From Bryoerythrophyllum caledonicum (taxonomy: Eukaryota; Streptophyta; Bryopsida; Pottiales; Pottiaceae), in NCBI GenBank assembly GCA_963971425.1, contig OZ020523.1, positions 13,636,867-13,700,866 on the forward strand: a stretch of DNA of 64,000 bases. Direction: 5' to 3'. Of this stretch, positions 11,901 to 22,463 are shown piece after piece. The notes beneath the pieces were generated by a model, which was not told the origin of the DNA, did no database searches, and was given only the letters and a program-made list of their open reading frames with translations. Made by a program: the position numbers and the translations under genes. Numbering within the stretch: position 1 is the first letter of the stretch; each line of letters begins with the position of its first letter.

Positions 11901-12510
11901 GGCTGATAGAACAACACATAGTACGGTTACCGGTTACATGCCTGTAGAACTTATGTATGGGCAGAAACCTATCATGCCGGTGGAGAACGATATTCCCACA
12001 TGGGTGTTTCTTTCATGGGAAGATGGCATCAGTAGGGAAAGACTGTTGGAACTTCGTATTCAGCAGTTGGCAAGATTGCCTGAGGACCTTGAGATAGCCT
12101 TGGAGAAGATGAAAACTGCTAGATTGGGCAACAAAGAACGCTTTGACAAAACACATCGATTGAGGAGAAAACAGATCAGAGAGGGTGATTGGGTCCTTGT
12201 ATTTGATAGTACATTGGAGCATCAACACAGCACGGTACGGAAATTTGCAAAGAGATGGATTGGACCCTATGTAGTGATTAAAGTGCACCTCAATGGCACT
12301 TATTCACTTCGAGAGTTAGATGGAGTTCCTCTTCGTGTACCAGTGGCTGGGAAACGCATCAAAGTCTTTCGAAGGAGTGACAGGTTTCATCTTGAAGACT
12401 TAGAGGACATTCTCGATCCACAACAATTTGATGACACTGATCAAGCTGAAGATGAAGATGAAGATTTAGAAGATGCAGTTCGGGACAACCAAGATAGTGA
12501 GGATGACTAA
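8953..12510 (+). CDS. Ty3/gypsy pol region, unit 1 (RT, RNase H, integrase)
   Basis: About 1,185 residues. In order: reverse transcriptase, with the palm motif FVDD near residue 396 and LPQGATNS ahead of it; RNase H, with VTVDTSPIAIGWAVG near 555; an HHCC zinc-binding domain (H-x3-H then C-x2-C in CVVCQ); the integrase core with AYNPEANGKIERG; and a C-terminal GPY/F-type module (RWIGPYVVIKVHLNGTYSL). This order, with integrase after RNase H, is that of Ty3/gypsy. The C-terminus is acidic. The frame looks undisturbed. Confidence 0.9.
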   Translation: MWGSTGAKGTKTGRFPNVHTSVKCGFLSVTKCGFERFTGVKDLDPVCRKLVKKMEKNLKKMNVVEVDESISGIYEENGMPDDILQTLQDLEADKDEEKITHCIVNVHTSSMYHEISTAITKLCDFKIDGQRPEAAVYTKYKTVAKKVKPVATQLPSDTDDHIKQAEKEPSLREARRIGHKFTKETLANLKIGGDDFLTEPEKKKFQDMLSMHGKAFASSPDEIGCVQPSIVAPMVIFTVPHIPWDLKPIPVPRALLPKLVQLLKEKTRMGILEPSMAPYSNRWFTVPKKSGALRFIQDMQPANGVTIRNKGSGPNVDEVAEAFAGHAIYSIGDLYSGYDQFQLAAESRDLTTMKTPLGLVRMCTLPQGATNSVAHMQSAMNQILRDFVPEKTIPFVDDIPMKGCEDKERDLTIQDDGCRAFVSNHIEDVAKILSKLEEVNLTLSIEKSKFGVDEILVVGHLCGSYGRKPNPEKVDAIGRMKACSNVTEVRRFLGACVFYQIWIPHFAHISEPLYKLLRKRNKFVWQCEQDKAMIELKRILESPSVLKQVSYTCGRPVIVTVDTSPIAIGWAVGQDDEEGKRFAIRFGARILTERQRAYPQVKRELWGALTALKADRNYLIGAEVVLETDCLPLLGMIANCSSPDIAMLRWIAYIKSLNPVLVHIEGKKNSVADMLSRARYFKEEEMMAHEHGEELLHGGYVMNIDGESTSTRVLPFKDELYEGKLRDIGLYLSTMKRQRSWMDKTFKDIRHQSYGYLLKDGFLWKRAKRAGDVPLRVVGDSGTKTQVLQELHDTLWAGHRGVWATYTKIKERYWWKGLYKDVEEFVASCVVCQLQSKVRHRDELHPTYPIAIHFQWMIDLVAMPSAMWGMKYLVLAREELSNFVEGRALRTKATENVCQFILEDIFSRYGSIGRMRADRGELNATEAKEFFKRYGVQLKLTTAYNPEANGKIERGHPPIIHALVKACKGKPGLWPKLLPFALWADRTTHSTVTGYMPVELMYGQKPIMPVENDIPTWVFLSWEDGISRERLLELRIQQLARLPEDLEIALEKMKTARLGNKERFDKTHRLRRKQIREGDWVLVFDSTLEHQHSTVRKFAKRWIGPYVVIKVHLNGTYSLRELDGVPLRVPVAGKRIKVFRRSDRFHLEDLEDILDPQQFDDTDQAEDEDEDLEDAVRDNQDSEDD

Positions 12511-12541
12511 GCTTGGCACATACCAGAGGATGTGCAGGTTT

Positions 12542-12553
12542 AGAGAGGGTGAA
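12542..12553 (+). other. Polypurine tract of unit 1
   Basis: AGAGAGGGTGAA abuts the TG of LTR 2, the expected place and composition for the plus-strand primer. Confidence 0.55.
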
Positions 12554-14455
12554 TGTCCTGATGGAAATTCTTCCATCATGTACATACAAGTATTAGTCTT
12601 TATATGTGTGGATTTTAATAAGTAAGGAGTTAGGATAAAAAGGTTTGGTCGTGGTGAGAACCACGGTTTGAGGATTTGGGCAAGTGTTAGCATGTAGGTG
12701 CTGCACCGCTCTTGTCACTGCTTAGGGGGGTAGGTAGCGGGTTGACTGGTATTTTTCCTGCCTCACTAGCGAGCCAAGCCGTGGGCCGCTCAACCACTCG
12801 ACGGGCTCGATCGGGTTCGAACCCGGACTGGCGGCGGCCACTGACCACGACATTTCCAGCCAACCAAGTCCACGACTTGGCGATCAGGTTGTGCGAATCA
12901 ACACCTTTATACGTCCGTTCCATCAGCTACCTTACGATAAGTTTTTATTTATTTATTTTTTAGTTATTTTTTTTATTTTACTTATCTTGTTGGTTGGAAG
13001 GTCTAAATTTTTAGTCTTCCAATAAATAAAAGACTAGGGGATTTATGTGGTTGAAAGTGGAAAGGATAAGAAAGTAGCAAAGTACCTTGTGGGGTACTTT
13101 GGATAGGGTGACATGGGCTGGAGTGCCGACGTCCACTTGAGGTGAAAAAGTTGGGAAAGATATTCCTTAGTGAGTGAGTGTGTGTGTGTGTGCGGGTGAG
13201 AGAGCAAGGGTTTGGAGCAGAACTTTGACTGTGTGTAACTCGTTGAGCTTGAATGCTATGGAATTGAAAATTTGTGATCTTGTTCCTTGTTTCAAGAGCT
13301 TTCCATACTCGTTTTAAAATTTGAATTCGGAGTTGTAGAGAAAAAGTTATTGAGGTTTTAATTCTGTGAAAACCCGAGGCCATCCATTGAGGGGCAGAGG
13401 TTTCGAGGAGCCACAACTTTTTTTGTAGTTCTCAATTTGATTTGAGATTTTGAGGGACTGTGCATCTCTATCTTAGCTTTATAGAAAGATATTACAATTG
13501 AGATTTGGAGTTGTGAGCAAGAAGTTATAGAGATTTGAATGAATAGGGGTAGGCAGAACTTTGATTGTCCATAACTTTTGGACAGTAGTTTGGAATTGTT
13601 TGAGAATTGGAAGGTGCGTAAACCATGGTCATAGCTCTTCAAAAAGTTAATACAATTGAGATTTGGAGTTTTGAAGAAGAAGTTATGAGCGATTGAATAT
13701 CTGGAGGGGCAGAACTTTGAACTCGTATATCTTTCGGACAGTAGTTTAGATTGACTTGAAATTTGGAGGAGTGTTAGTTGTCTAAATTAGCTTTCCAGAG
13801 AGCTATTACACTTAGTATTTGAAGTTTTGAGTCATCGGTGTCACTTGTTTGAAGGTTACAGCCTTGGTGAAACTTTTCCATTGTGTTTTTGAACACTTCT
13901 TTTGAGTTTCTTAGTGTTTTTGAACACTTGAAGACTTTGGAGTTGAAGGATGGAAGAATTGAAGACTTGAGGATTGAAGAGAAGAGAAGATGGAGACAAG
14001 TGTGTTGTGGCTTGTGGTCCGATTTCTTTTTTTGTGATTCCAAGCCAGTTTTGGAGGCTAGTTGTATTTCAATTCTGTTCTTGTAAACTTTGTTGCGGCG
14101 AAGTGGGGTTAATTGCCCACACGGTCGTGTTTATGTCGTTCCCACCGGTGAGGCACGTTTGCTGGTCACCGTGGGTTTGAATTTTAGGAGCCAATCTTTC
14201 GGACGGTTTCAGCTTGTGGTCTGGCCGTCCCGTTTTACCCGTCCGAGGCCGTGGTTTCTTATCACCCACCTTTACCCTTAACCCTTTAGAGCCACCACAG
14301 GATAGGCCAACGGGGAGGAGTTTGAAGACTGAAGACTGAAGACTGAAGACTGAAGACCGAAGACCGCAAGATTTGACAGAACTCCGTAGCAGACTATACG
14401 AAGTCGCAGCCAGATACCTCGCGTATTCTCAAAGCGCTCCCCTCTCTACACGACA
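12554..14455 (+). repeat. LTR 2 (middle LTR, shared by both units)
   Basis: Same length and ends as LTR 1. It differs from both outer LTRs at one visible base (T at 13423, where LTR 1 has C at 5419 and LTR 3 has C at 21427). It serves at once as 3' LTR of the first unit and 5' LTR of the second. Confidence 0.95.
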
Positions 14456-14457
14456 TT

Positions 14458-14474
14458 TGGTGCTTCCACTGAGA
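14458..14474 (+). other. Primer binding site of unit 2
   Basis: Identical to the site of unit 1, again two bases inside the internal region. Confidence 0.6.
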
Positions 14475-14489
14475 GAGTTTTGAGGCGAC

Positions 14490-16942
14490 TTGCGTGGTTT
14501 TGCTATGGGAGACGCTGATGGGACCGCTGGTGTTGGAGGAAGAGGCACCGGTGGAGTTCAAATGCCTATGGAGGACATTTTAGGGGCGTTGGCCCTATTC
14601 ATGGAACAACATAGAGCAAATCAAGGTGGGCAAGGTGCCACTAAGGCTCTTAAAGCTGTTGTTTCCAAGATTGGAAGGTTCGATGGCAAGAACATCTCTA
14701 AATTCTTGCGAACCTACGTGTGTGAGATGGAAGTGCATCAGGTTGATGACAATCAAATGATGCACATCTTTGGTATGGCGGTTGTACCTGACATTCGCGA
14801 CCGGGTGCAAGAGATCCGCGAGATGGTCATCTCATGGCCAAACTTTGCTGAGCGGCTCCGAGATGAATACTTTGATGAAGACTCTGAGAGAATGACAAAG
14901 AGGTCATTTCTTGAATGGGTGGAGCAACGGCCTGGGAATTCGATGGGTCCCAACGAGCTGTTGAGAAGAAGTTCAGTCAACTACCCATGGCAGAGAGGCG
15001 CCTTTTGGATTCTAGGAAGGCAGAACTTTTTCTCCAAGCAACAGATGCTGCACTTGAAGACAAGCTGCTTCTACTCCTTGGAGATCGTACGACAGAAGGG
15101 GGCTTTACCAATGATTGGAGGAGGGTTGAAGAAACGGTGATTCTCTTGGCCAAACAACGGCGTGTGAGGTCAAGAGGCGTTGAAGTGGAGCCTATTCAGA
15201 CTCCGAAGTCTCTTAAGGTGTCTTTTGCCCCAACACCTTCGACAACTTCGGGACCTACTTTGAAAACCACTAAGACCACCGAAGGAAATGCCCTCGAAGA
15301 ACTTATTAAGGGTTTTCGAGAGCTAAGGGTGGAATTTACTGAGTTGAAGAAGGCTAGAGGAGCTTCTTCTTCCCAACCATCCGATGGTGCGAGAAAATAT
15401 TCAAGGAGGTGTGTTTGGTGTGATGAGGAGACTGAGCACAATCTCAGAGGCTGTGAATCGTATGAAGAGGCACTCAAGAATGTTCATGTCTATTACAAAG
15501 ATGGGAAGATTCACGATGCCTCAACAAACTCTCCATTGGGGACCAATTTTGGAAGAGGTGGAATGAGGAAGCTCATGGAAGAGAAGATGGCAAGATCCAG
15601 CTACGTACAAGTGCACGAAGCTGATACTTACCACGTTCAAGTCGAGCACCATTCAGATAAAGCTTTATCTGTTCAAACTCAAATATTAATGAAGAGAGGA
15701 GCTCAAGCCATCAGAAATGCAACTGGATGGGAAGATCCAGTTGATGCAAATAGCATCAGGGCATTTATGTATGAAGAAAAGGACAATGATGAGCTCCGCG
15801 AGGCCTCCGTTGAAGAAAAACGTGTAAGACTTGATGCTGACGATGGTGTTGAGCCAGAAGCAAAGAGAAGATCTCCAGTGCAGAATGAGCCTGCAAAGGA
15901 GATGAGAAAGAGGGTTCCTACACGTTCAAAGCCGACGGACCCTAGTACTGTGCGCCCTAGTGATGCACCGTTACCAAAGGAATGGTGGGAGAAGAATAAA
16001 GAGAAAGAGAATAATGGGCCAAGCAGACATTCCAATGATAGCAAAAGAGGAGAAGAAAAAGGAGACTCTACCAAGGTGAAGGGAAAAATGCCTGCTTACA
16101 AGCTCCAGTCAGACATTGAGACCTCTATTGATCTGAAAGGGGTATTGGAGGAAAGGATCTTGGATGCCAAGATCGAATTTACATTGAGAGAAGCACTTGG
16201 CATAGCCAAGAAGGATTTCCATGAGTTAATCATTGACATCATCAAGAGGAAGAGGCAGATGACAGCTGAGGCTGTGATGGTCAGAGCTTTAGATACTCAC
16301 ATGACCGAAGATGAAGAGACAGAGATTGGTGAGGTATTTGCTATGATGAGTGAGCCAATAGGTCAAGAAGAAGAAGTTTCCAAGGAGGAAGCACGAACCT
16401 TTCAATTCTCTTATGATCTTCCCAACATGAAAGAAAATGAAGAGAAGATTGAGTTCGATCTACCATTTTGGGCTAGGGCCACTACTGAAACGAAGATAAA
16501 GCTCGGAGGGATCGATGACCACGTTTTAGCCCTTGTTGATCATGGTTCAGAGATTAACATAATATCTCGAAATGTCTATGAGAAGGGCAAATGGCCAATC
16601 GACACGGATCATGGTTGGGTCATGAGAGCAGCTAATAGTGGACGGACTCGGTTGCATGGTGCTTGCCCTGCAGTACTCACGAAGATTGGAGATGTAGAGG
16701 TTGAACAAAATTTCTTTGTTCAAAATGTTAGCGCCTATCCGATAATTTTGGGCCAACCATTTATCACTGCTTCACGAATGGAGACCAAGGTGTTGGATGA
16801 CGGGTCTCATTATGCCCGTATCCGAAGTGTTGATGGAAAGAGGTCAGTGCAGTTCTTAACGGTGAGACCTGACAATGAGAGGCATCGACTTCAACTCAGA
16901 GAAATCCCTCTACCAACTTCTTCGAACTTCTCGGATTTCTAG
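14490..16942 (+). CDS. Ty3/gypsy gag and protease region, unit 2
   Basis: Protein-identical to the gag and protease region of unit 1, displaced by exactly 8,004 bases. The identity across the whole region shows that the second unit is a recent duplicate rather than an independent insertion. Confidence 0.8.
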
Positions 16943-16956
16943 AGGGCACACGTGGG

Positions 16957-19900
16957 ATGTGGGGATCCACGGGTGCTAAGGGAACTAAGACTGGTAGATT
17001 CCCCAATGTACATACTAGTGTTAAGTGTGGATTTTTAAGTGTGACAAAGTGTGGCTTTGAAAGATTTACGGGTGTCAAAGACTTGGACCCTGTATGTAGA
17101 AAGCTTGTGAAAAAGATGGAGAAAAATCTTAAAAAGATGAATGTTGTAGAGGTAGATGAAAGCATTTCTGGTATTTACGAAGAAAATGGAATGCCAGATG
17201 ATATCTTACAGACTTTGCAAGATCTAGAGGCAGATAAGGATGAAGAGAAGATTACACATTGCATTGTCAATGTCCATACAAGTTCAATGTATCATGAGAT
17301 TTCAACAGCAATAACAAAGCTGTGTGACTTCAAAATTGATGGACAGAGACCGGAGGCTGCAGTTTATACAAAATATAAAACTGTGGCCAAGAAAGTGAAG
17401 CCAGTGGCTACTCAGCTACCATCTGATACTGATGATCATATCAAACAAGCTGAGAAAGAGCCAAGTTTGAGAGAAGCAAGAAGGATTGGACACAAGTTTA
17501 CCAAAGAGACGTTGGCAAACTTGAAGATTGGAGGAGATGATTTCTTGACTGAGCCGGAGAAGAAGAAATTTCAGGACATGCTTTCCATGCATGGAAAAGC
17601 CTTTGCTTCTTCGCCAGATGAGATTGGGTGCGTTCAACCAAGTATTGTGGCACCAATGGTTATTTTTACAGTACCACATATACCATGGGATTTGAAGCCA
17701 ATTCCAGTTCCTCGAGCTCTACTACCAAAGCTTGTACAGCTGCTTAAGGAAAAGACACGCATGGGCATACTTGAGCCTTCGATGGCTCCATATTCCAACC
17801 GATGGTTCACAGTGCCAAAGAAATCGGGAGCATTGAGGTTCATTCAAGATATGCAGCCAGCAAATGGAGTGACAATCAGAAACAAAGGCTCAGGGCCTAA
17901 TGTTGATGAAGTAGCTGAAGCATTTGCGGGGCATGCAATTTATTCCATTGGAGATCTATACTCTGGTTATGATCAATTTCAACTCGCTGCTGAGAGCAGA
18001 GATTTAACAACCATGAAGACTCCACTTGGATTAGTGCGCATGTGTACATTGCCTCAAGGTGCTACCAACTCGGTGGCACATATGCAGAGCGCCATGAATC
18101 AAATCCTAAGAGATTTTGTGCCTGAGAAAACCATACCATTCGTGGATGACATTCCCATGAAGGGGTGCGAGGATAAAGAAAGAGACTTAACCATTCAAGA
18201 TGATGGTTGCAGAGCCTTTGTGAGTAATCATATTGAAGATGTGGCCAAAATCTTGAGCAAATTGGAGGAGGTCAATTTGACTCTTTCCATTGAGAAGTCC
18301 AAGTTTGGGGTTGATGAGATTTTGGTGGTTGGACACTTGTGTGGTTCTTATGGAAGAAAGCCTAATCCTGAGAAGGTGGATGCTATTGGGAGAATGAAGG
18401 CCTGTAGCAATGTCACTGAAGTAAGGAGGTTTTTAGGAGCCTGTGTCTTCTACCAAATTTGGATCCCTCATTTTGCTCATATATCAGAACCTCTTTACAA
18501 GCTATTGCGCAAGAGGAACAAATTTGTTTGGCAATGTGAGCAAGACAAAGCTATGATAGAGCTGAAGAGAATCCTGGAGTCACCATCGGTTCTTAAACAA
18601 GTGAGTTATACTTGTGGAAGACCGGTGATTGTAACTGTTGATACAAGTCCAATAGCTATTGGATGGGCTGTTGGACAAGATGATGAAGAAGGGAAAAGAT
18701 TTGCTATCCGATTTGGAGCAAGGATCTTGACAGAGCGACAAAGGGCTTATCCACAAGTAAAAAGAGAACTCTGGGGTGCCCTTACAGCTTTAAAAGCAGA
18801 CAGGAACTACTTGATTGGTGCGGAGGTAGTTTTAGAAACTGACTGCTTGCCTTTGCTGGGGATGATAGCAAATTGTTCTTCACCAGACATTGCAATGCTA
18901 CGCTGGATAGCCTACATCAAGTCTTTGAATCCTGTTCTAGTTCACATTGAAGGCAAAAAGAATTCAGTTGCCGATATGTTGTCTAGAGCAAGGTATTTCA
19001 AAGAAGAGGAGATGATGGCTCACGAACATGGTGAAGAATTGTTACACGGAGGCTATGTGATGAACATAGATGGTGAAAGCACGTCCACTAGAGTATTGCC
19101 TTTCAAGGATGAGCTGTACGAAGGAAAGCTGAGAGATATTGGGCTCTACTTGAGCACAATGAAACGGCAAAGAAGTTGGATGGATAAGACATTCAAAGAC
19201 ATCAGACATCAGTCTTATGGATATCTGCTGAAAGATGGATTTCTATGGAAGAGGGCAAAAAGAGCTGGTGATGTGCCTTTAAGAGTGGTGGGAGACTCTG
19301 GAACCAAGACCCAAGTCCTACAAGAGCTTCATGATACACTCTGGGCCGGTCACAGAGGAGTGTGGGCCACTTATACAAAAATCAAGGAGAGATATTGGTG
19401 GAAGGGGCTGTACAAAGATGTTGAGGAGTTTGTAGCTTCTTGTGTAGTATGCCAATTACAATCCAAGGTGCGACACAGAGACGAATTGCATCCAACTTAT
19501 CCCATTGCAATCCATTTTCAATGGATGATCGATTTGGTTGCTATGCCAAGTGCAATGTGGGGAATGAAGTACCTTGTTTTGGCCCGAGAAGAACTCTCAA
19601 ACTTTGTTGAGGGAAGAGCATTGAGGACCAAGGCCACGGAGAATGTATGCCAATTTATACTTGAAGATATTTTTAGTCGGTATGGGAGTATTGGCCGAAT
19701 GAGAGCTGACAGAGGAGAGTTGAATGCTACGGAAGCCAAAGAATTTTTCAAGCGATATGGTGTGCAGTTGAAACTGACAACTGCTTACAATCCTGAGGCA
19801 AACGGCAAGATCGAGAGGGGACATCCTCCAATCATTCATGCTCTAGTCAAAGCTTGCAAAGGGAAGCCTGGTTTATGGCCAAAATTGCTACCGTTTGCAC

Positions 19901-20514
19901 TATGGGCTGATAGAACAACACATAGTACGGTTACCGGTTACATGCCTGTAGAACTTATGTATGGGCAGAAACCTATCATGCCGGTGGAGAACGATATTCC
20001 CACATGGGTGTTTCTTTCATGGGAAGATGGCATCAGTAGGGAAAGACTGTTGGAACTTCGTATTCAGCAGTTGGCAAGATTGCCTGAGGACCTTGAGATA
20101 GCCTTGGAGAAGATGAAAACTGCTAGATTGGGCAACAAAGAACGCTTTGACAAAACACATCGATTGAGGAGAAAACAGATCAGAGAGGGTGATTGGGTCC
20201 TTGTATTTGATAGTACATTGGAGCATCAACACAGCACGGTACGGAAATTTGCAAAGAGATGGATTGGACCCTATGTAGTGATTAAAGTGCACCTCAATGG
20301 CACTTATTCACTTCGAGAGTTAGATGGAGTTCCTCTTCGTGTACCAGTGGCTGGGAAACGCATCAAAGTCTTTCGAAGGAGTGACAGGTTTCATCTTGAA
20401 GACTTAGAGGACATTCTCGATCCACAACAATTTGATGACACTGATCAAGCTGAAGATGAAGATGAAGATTTAGAAGATGCAGTTCGGGACAACCAAGATA
20501 GTGAGGATGACTAA
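16957..20514 (+). CDS. Ty3/gypsy pol region, unit 2
   Basis: Protein-identical to the pol region of unit 1: reverse transcriptase, RNase H, zinc-binding and catalytic integrase domains, then the GPY/F-type module. Confidence 0.9.
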   Translation: MWGSTGAKGTKTGRFPNVHTSVKCGFLSVTKCGFERFTGVKDLDPVCRKLVKKMEKNLKKMNVVEVDESISGIYEENGMPDDILQTLQDLEADKDEEKITHCIVNVHTSSMYHEISTAITKLCDFKIDGQRPEAAVYTKYKTVAKKVKPVATQLPSDTDDHIKQAEKEPSLREARRIGHKFTKETLANLKIGGDDFLTEPEKKKFQDMLSMHGKAFASSPDEIGCVQPSIVAPMVIFTVPHIPWDLKPIPVPRALLPKLVQLLKEKTRMGILEPSMAPYSNRWFTVPKKSGALRFIQDMQPANGVTIRNKGSGPNVDEVAEAFAGHAIYSIGDLYSGYDQFQLAAESRDLTTMKTPLGLVRMCTLPQGATNSVAHMQSAMNQILRDFVPEKTIPFVDDIPMKGCEDKERDLTIQDDGCRAFVSNHIEDVAKILSKLEEVNLTLSIEKSKFGVDEILVVGHLCGSYGRKPNPEKVDAIGRMKACSNVTEVRRFLGACVFYQIWIPHFAHISEPLYKLLRKRNKFVWQCEQDKAMIELKRILESPSVLKQVSYTCGRPVIVTVDTSPIAIGWAVGQDDEEGKRFAIRFGARILTERQRAYPQVKRELWGALTALKADRNYLIGAEVVLETDCLPLLGMIANCSSPDIAMLRWIAYIKSLNPVLVHIEGKKNSVADMLSRARYFKEEEMMAHEHGEELLHGGYVMNIDGESTSTRVLPFKDELYEGKLRDIGLYLSTMKRQRSWMDKTFKDIRHQSYGYLLKDGFLWKRAKRAGDVPLRVVGDSGTKTQVLQELHDTLWAGHRGVWATYTKIKERYWWKGLYKDVEEFVASCVVCQLQSKVRHRDELHPTYPIAIHFQWMIDLVAMPSAMWGMKYLVLAREELSNFVEGRALRTKATENVCQFILEDIFSRYGSIGRMRADRGELNATEAKEFFKRYGVQLKLTTAYNPEANGKIERGHPPIIHALVKACKGKPGLWPKLLPFALWADRTTHSTVTGYMPVELMYGQKPIMPVENDIPTWVFLSWEDGISRERLLELRIQQLARLPEDLEIALEKMKTARLGNKERFDKTHRLRRKQIREGDWVLVFDSTLEHQHSTVRKFAKRWIGPYVVIKVHLNGTYSLRELDGVPLRVPVAGKRIKVFRRSDRFHLEDLEDILDPQQFDDTDQAEDEDEDLEDAVRDNQDSEDD

Positions 20515-20545
20515 GCTTGGCACATACCAGAGGATGTGCAGGTTT

Positions 20546-20557
20546 AGAGAGGGTGAA
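20546..20557 (+). other. Polypurine tract of unit 2
   Basis: Same purine tract directly in front of LTR 3. Confidence 0.55.
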
Positions 20558-22459
20558 TGTCCTGATGGAAATTCTTCCATCATGTACATACAAGTATTAG
20601 TCTTTATATGTGTGGATTTTAATAAGTAAGGAGTTAGGATAAAAAGGTTTGGTCGTGGTGAGAACCACGGTTTGAGGATTTGGGCAAGTGTTAGCATGTA
20701 GGTGCTGCACCGCTCTTGTCACTGCTTAGGGGGGTAGGTAGCGGGTTGACTGGTATTTTTCCTGCCTCACTAGCGAGCCAAGCCGTGGGCCGCTCAACCA
20801 CTCGACGGGCTCGATCGGGTTCGAACCCGGACTGGCGGCGGCCACTGACCACGACATTTCCAGCCAACCAAGTCCACGACTTGGCGATCAGGTTGTGCGA
20901 ATCAACACCTTTATACGTCCGTTCCATCAGCTACCTTACGATAAGTTTTTATTTATTTATTTTTTAGTTATTTTTTTTATTTTACTTATCTTGTTGGTTG
21001 GAAGGTCTAAATTTTTAGTCTTCCAATAAATAAAAGACTAGGGGATTTATGTGGTTGAAAGTGGAAAGGATAAGAAAGTAGCAAAGTACCTTGTGGGGTA
21101 CTTTGGATAGGGTGACATGGGCTGGAGTGCCGACGTCCACTTGAGGTGAAAAAGTTGGGAAAGATATTCCTTAGTGAGTGAGTGTGTGTGTGTGTGCGGG
21201 TGAGAGAGCAAGGGTTTGGAGCAGAACTTTGACTGTGTGTAACTCGTTGAGCTTGAATGCTATGGAATTGAAAATTTGTGATCTTGTTCCTTGTTTCAAG
21301 AGCTTTCCATACTCGTTTTAAAATTTGAATTCGGAGTTGTAGAGAAAAAGTTATTGAGGTTTTAATTCTGTGAAAACCCGAGGCCATCCATTGAGGGGCA
21401 GAGGTTTCGAGGAGCCACAACTTTTTCTGTAGTTCTCAATTTGATTTGAGATTTTGAGGGACTGTGCATCTCTATCTTAGCTTTATAGAAAGATATTACA
21501 ATTGAGATTTGGAGTTGTGAGCAAGAAGTTATAGAGATTTGAATGAATAGGGGTAGGCAGAACTTTGATTGTCCATAACTTTTGGACAGTAGTTTGGAAT
21601 TGTTTGAGAATTGGAAGGTGCGTAAACCATGGTCATAGCTCTTCAAAAAGTTAATACAATTGAGATTTGGAGTTTTGAAGAAGAAGTTATGAGCGATTGA
21701 ATATCTGGAGGGGCAGAACTTTGAACTCGTATATCTTTCGGACAGTAGTTTAGATTGACTTGAAATTTGGAGGAGTGTTAGTTGTCTAAATTAGCTTTCC
21801 AGAGAGCTATTACACTTAGTATTTGAAGTTTTGAGTCATCGGTGTCACTTGTTTGAAGGTTACAGCCTTGGTGAAACTTTTCCATTGTGTTTTTGAACAC
21901 TTCTTTTGAGTTTCTTAGTGTTTTTGAACACTTGAAGACTTTGGAGTTGAAGGATGGAAGAATTGAAGACTTGAGGATTGAAGAGAAGAGAAGATGGAGA
22001 CAAGTGTGTTGTGGCTTGTGGTCCGATTTCTTTTTTTGTGATTCCAAGCCAGTTTTGGAGGCTAGTTGTATTTCAATTCTGTTCTTGTAAACTTTGTTGC
22101 GGCGAAGTGGGGTTAATTGCCCACACGGTCGTGTTTATGTCGTTCCCACCGGTGAGGCACGTTTGCTGGTCACCGTGGGTTTGAATTTTAGGAGCCAATC
22201 TTTCGGACGGTTTCAGCTTGTGGTCTGGCCGTCCCGTTTTACCCGTCCGAGGCCGTGGTTTCTTATCACCCACCTTTACCCTTAACCCTTTAGAGCCACC
22301 ACAGGATAGGCCAACGGGGAGGAGTTTGAAGACTGAAGACTGAAGACTGAAGACTGAAGACCGAAGACCGCAAGATTTGACAGAACTCCGTAGCAGACTA
22401 TACGAAGTCGCAGCCAGATACCTCGCGTATTCTCAAAGCGCTCCCCTCTCTACACGACA
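20558..22459 (+). repeat. LTR 3 (3' LTR)
   Basis: Same 1,902-bp sequence as LTR 1 as far as I could compare, ending at 22459 and followed by the ACGT duplication and then host exon sequence. Confidence 0.95.
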
Positions 22460-22463
22460 ACGT
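22460..22463. other. Right target-site duplication ACGT of the LTR array
   Basis: Pairs with 4546-4549. In the host gene these four bases occur once, and counting them once keeps the reading frame open across the insertion point. Confidence 0.8.

Larger units (their letters stand above)
4550..22459 (+). mobile_element. Tandem Ty3/gypsy LTR retrotransposon array, LTR-INT-LTR-INT-LTR
   Basis: Three LTRs of 1,902 bp and two internal regions of 6,102 bp alternate with an exact 8,004-bp period. The LTRs begin TGTCCTG and end CGACA (TG...CA) and the array is flanked by ACGT on both sides. The domain order gag, protease, reverse transcriptase, RNase H, integrase places it in Ty3/gypsy. The two internal copies encode the same proteins and the LTRs differ by one visible base, so the insertion is very recent. 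The element looks nearly whole, with perhaps one break in the gag part. It lies in the last exon of a minus-strand host gene. The array may have arisen by unequal recombination between LTRs of two alleles or sister copies; an assembly duplication must also be considered. Confidence 0.95.
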
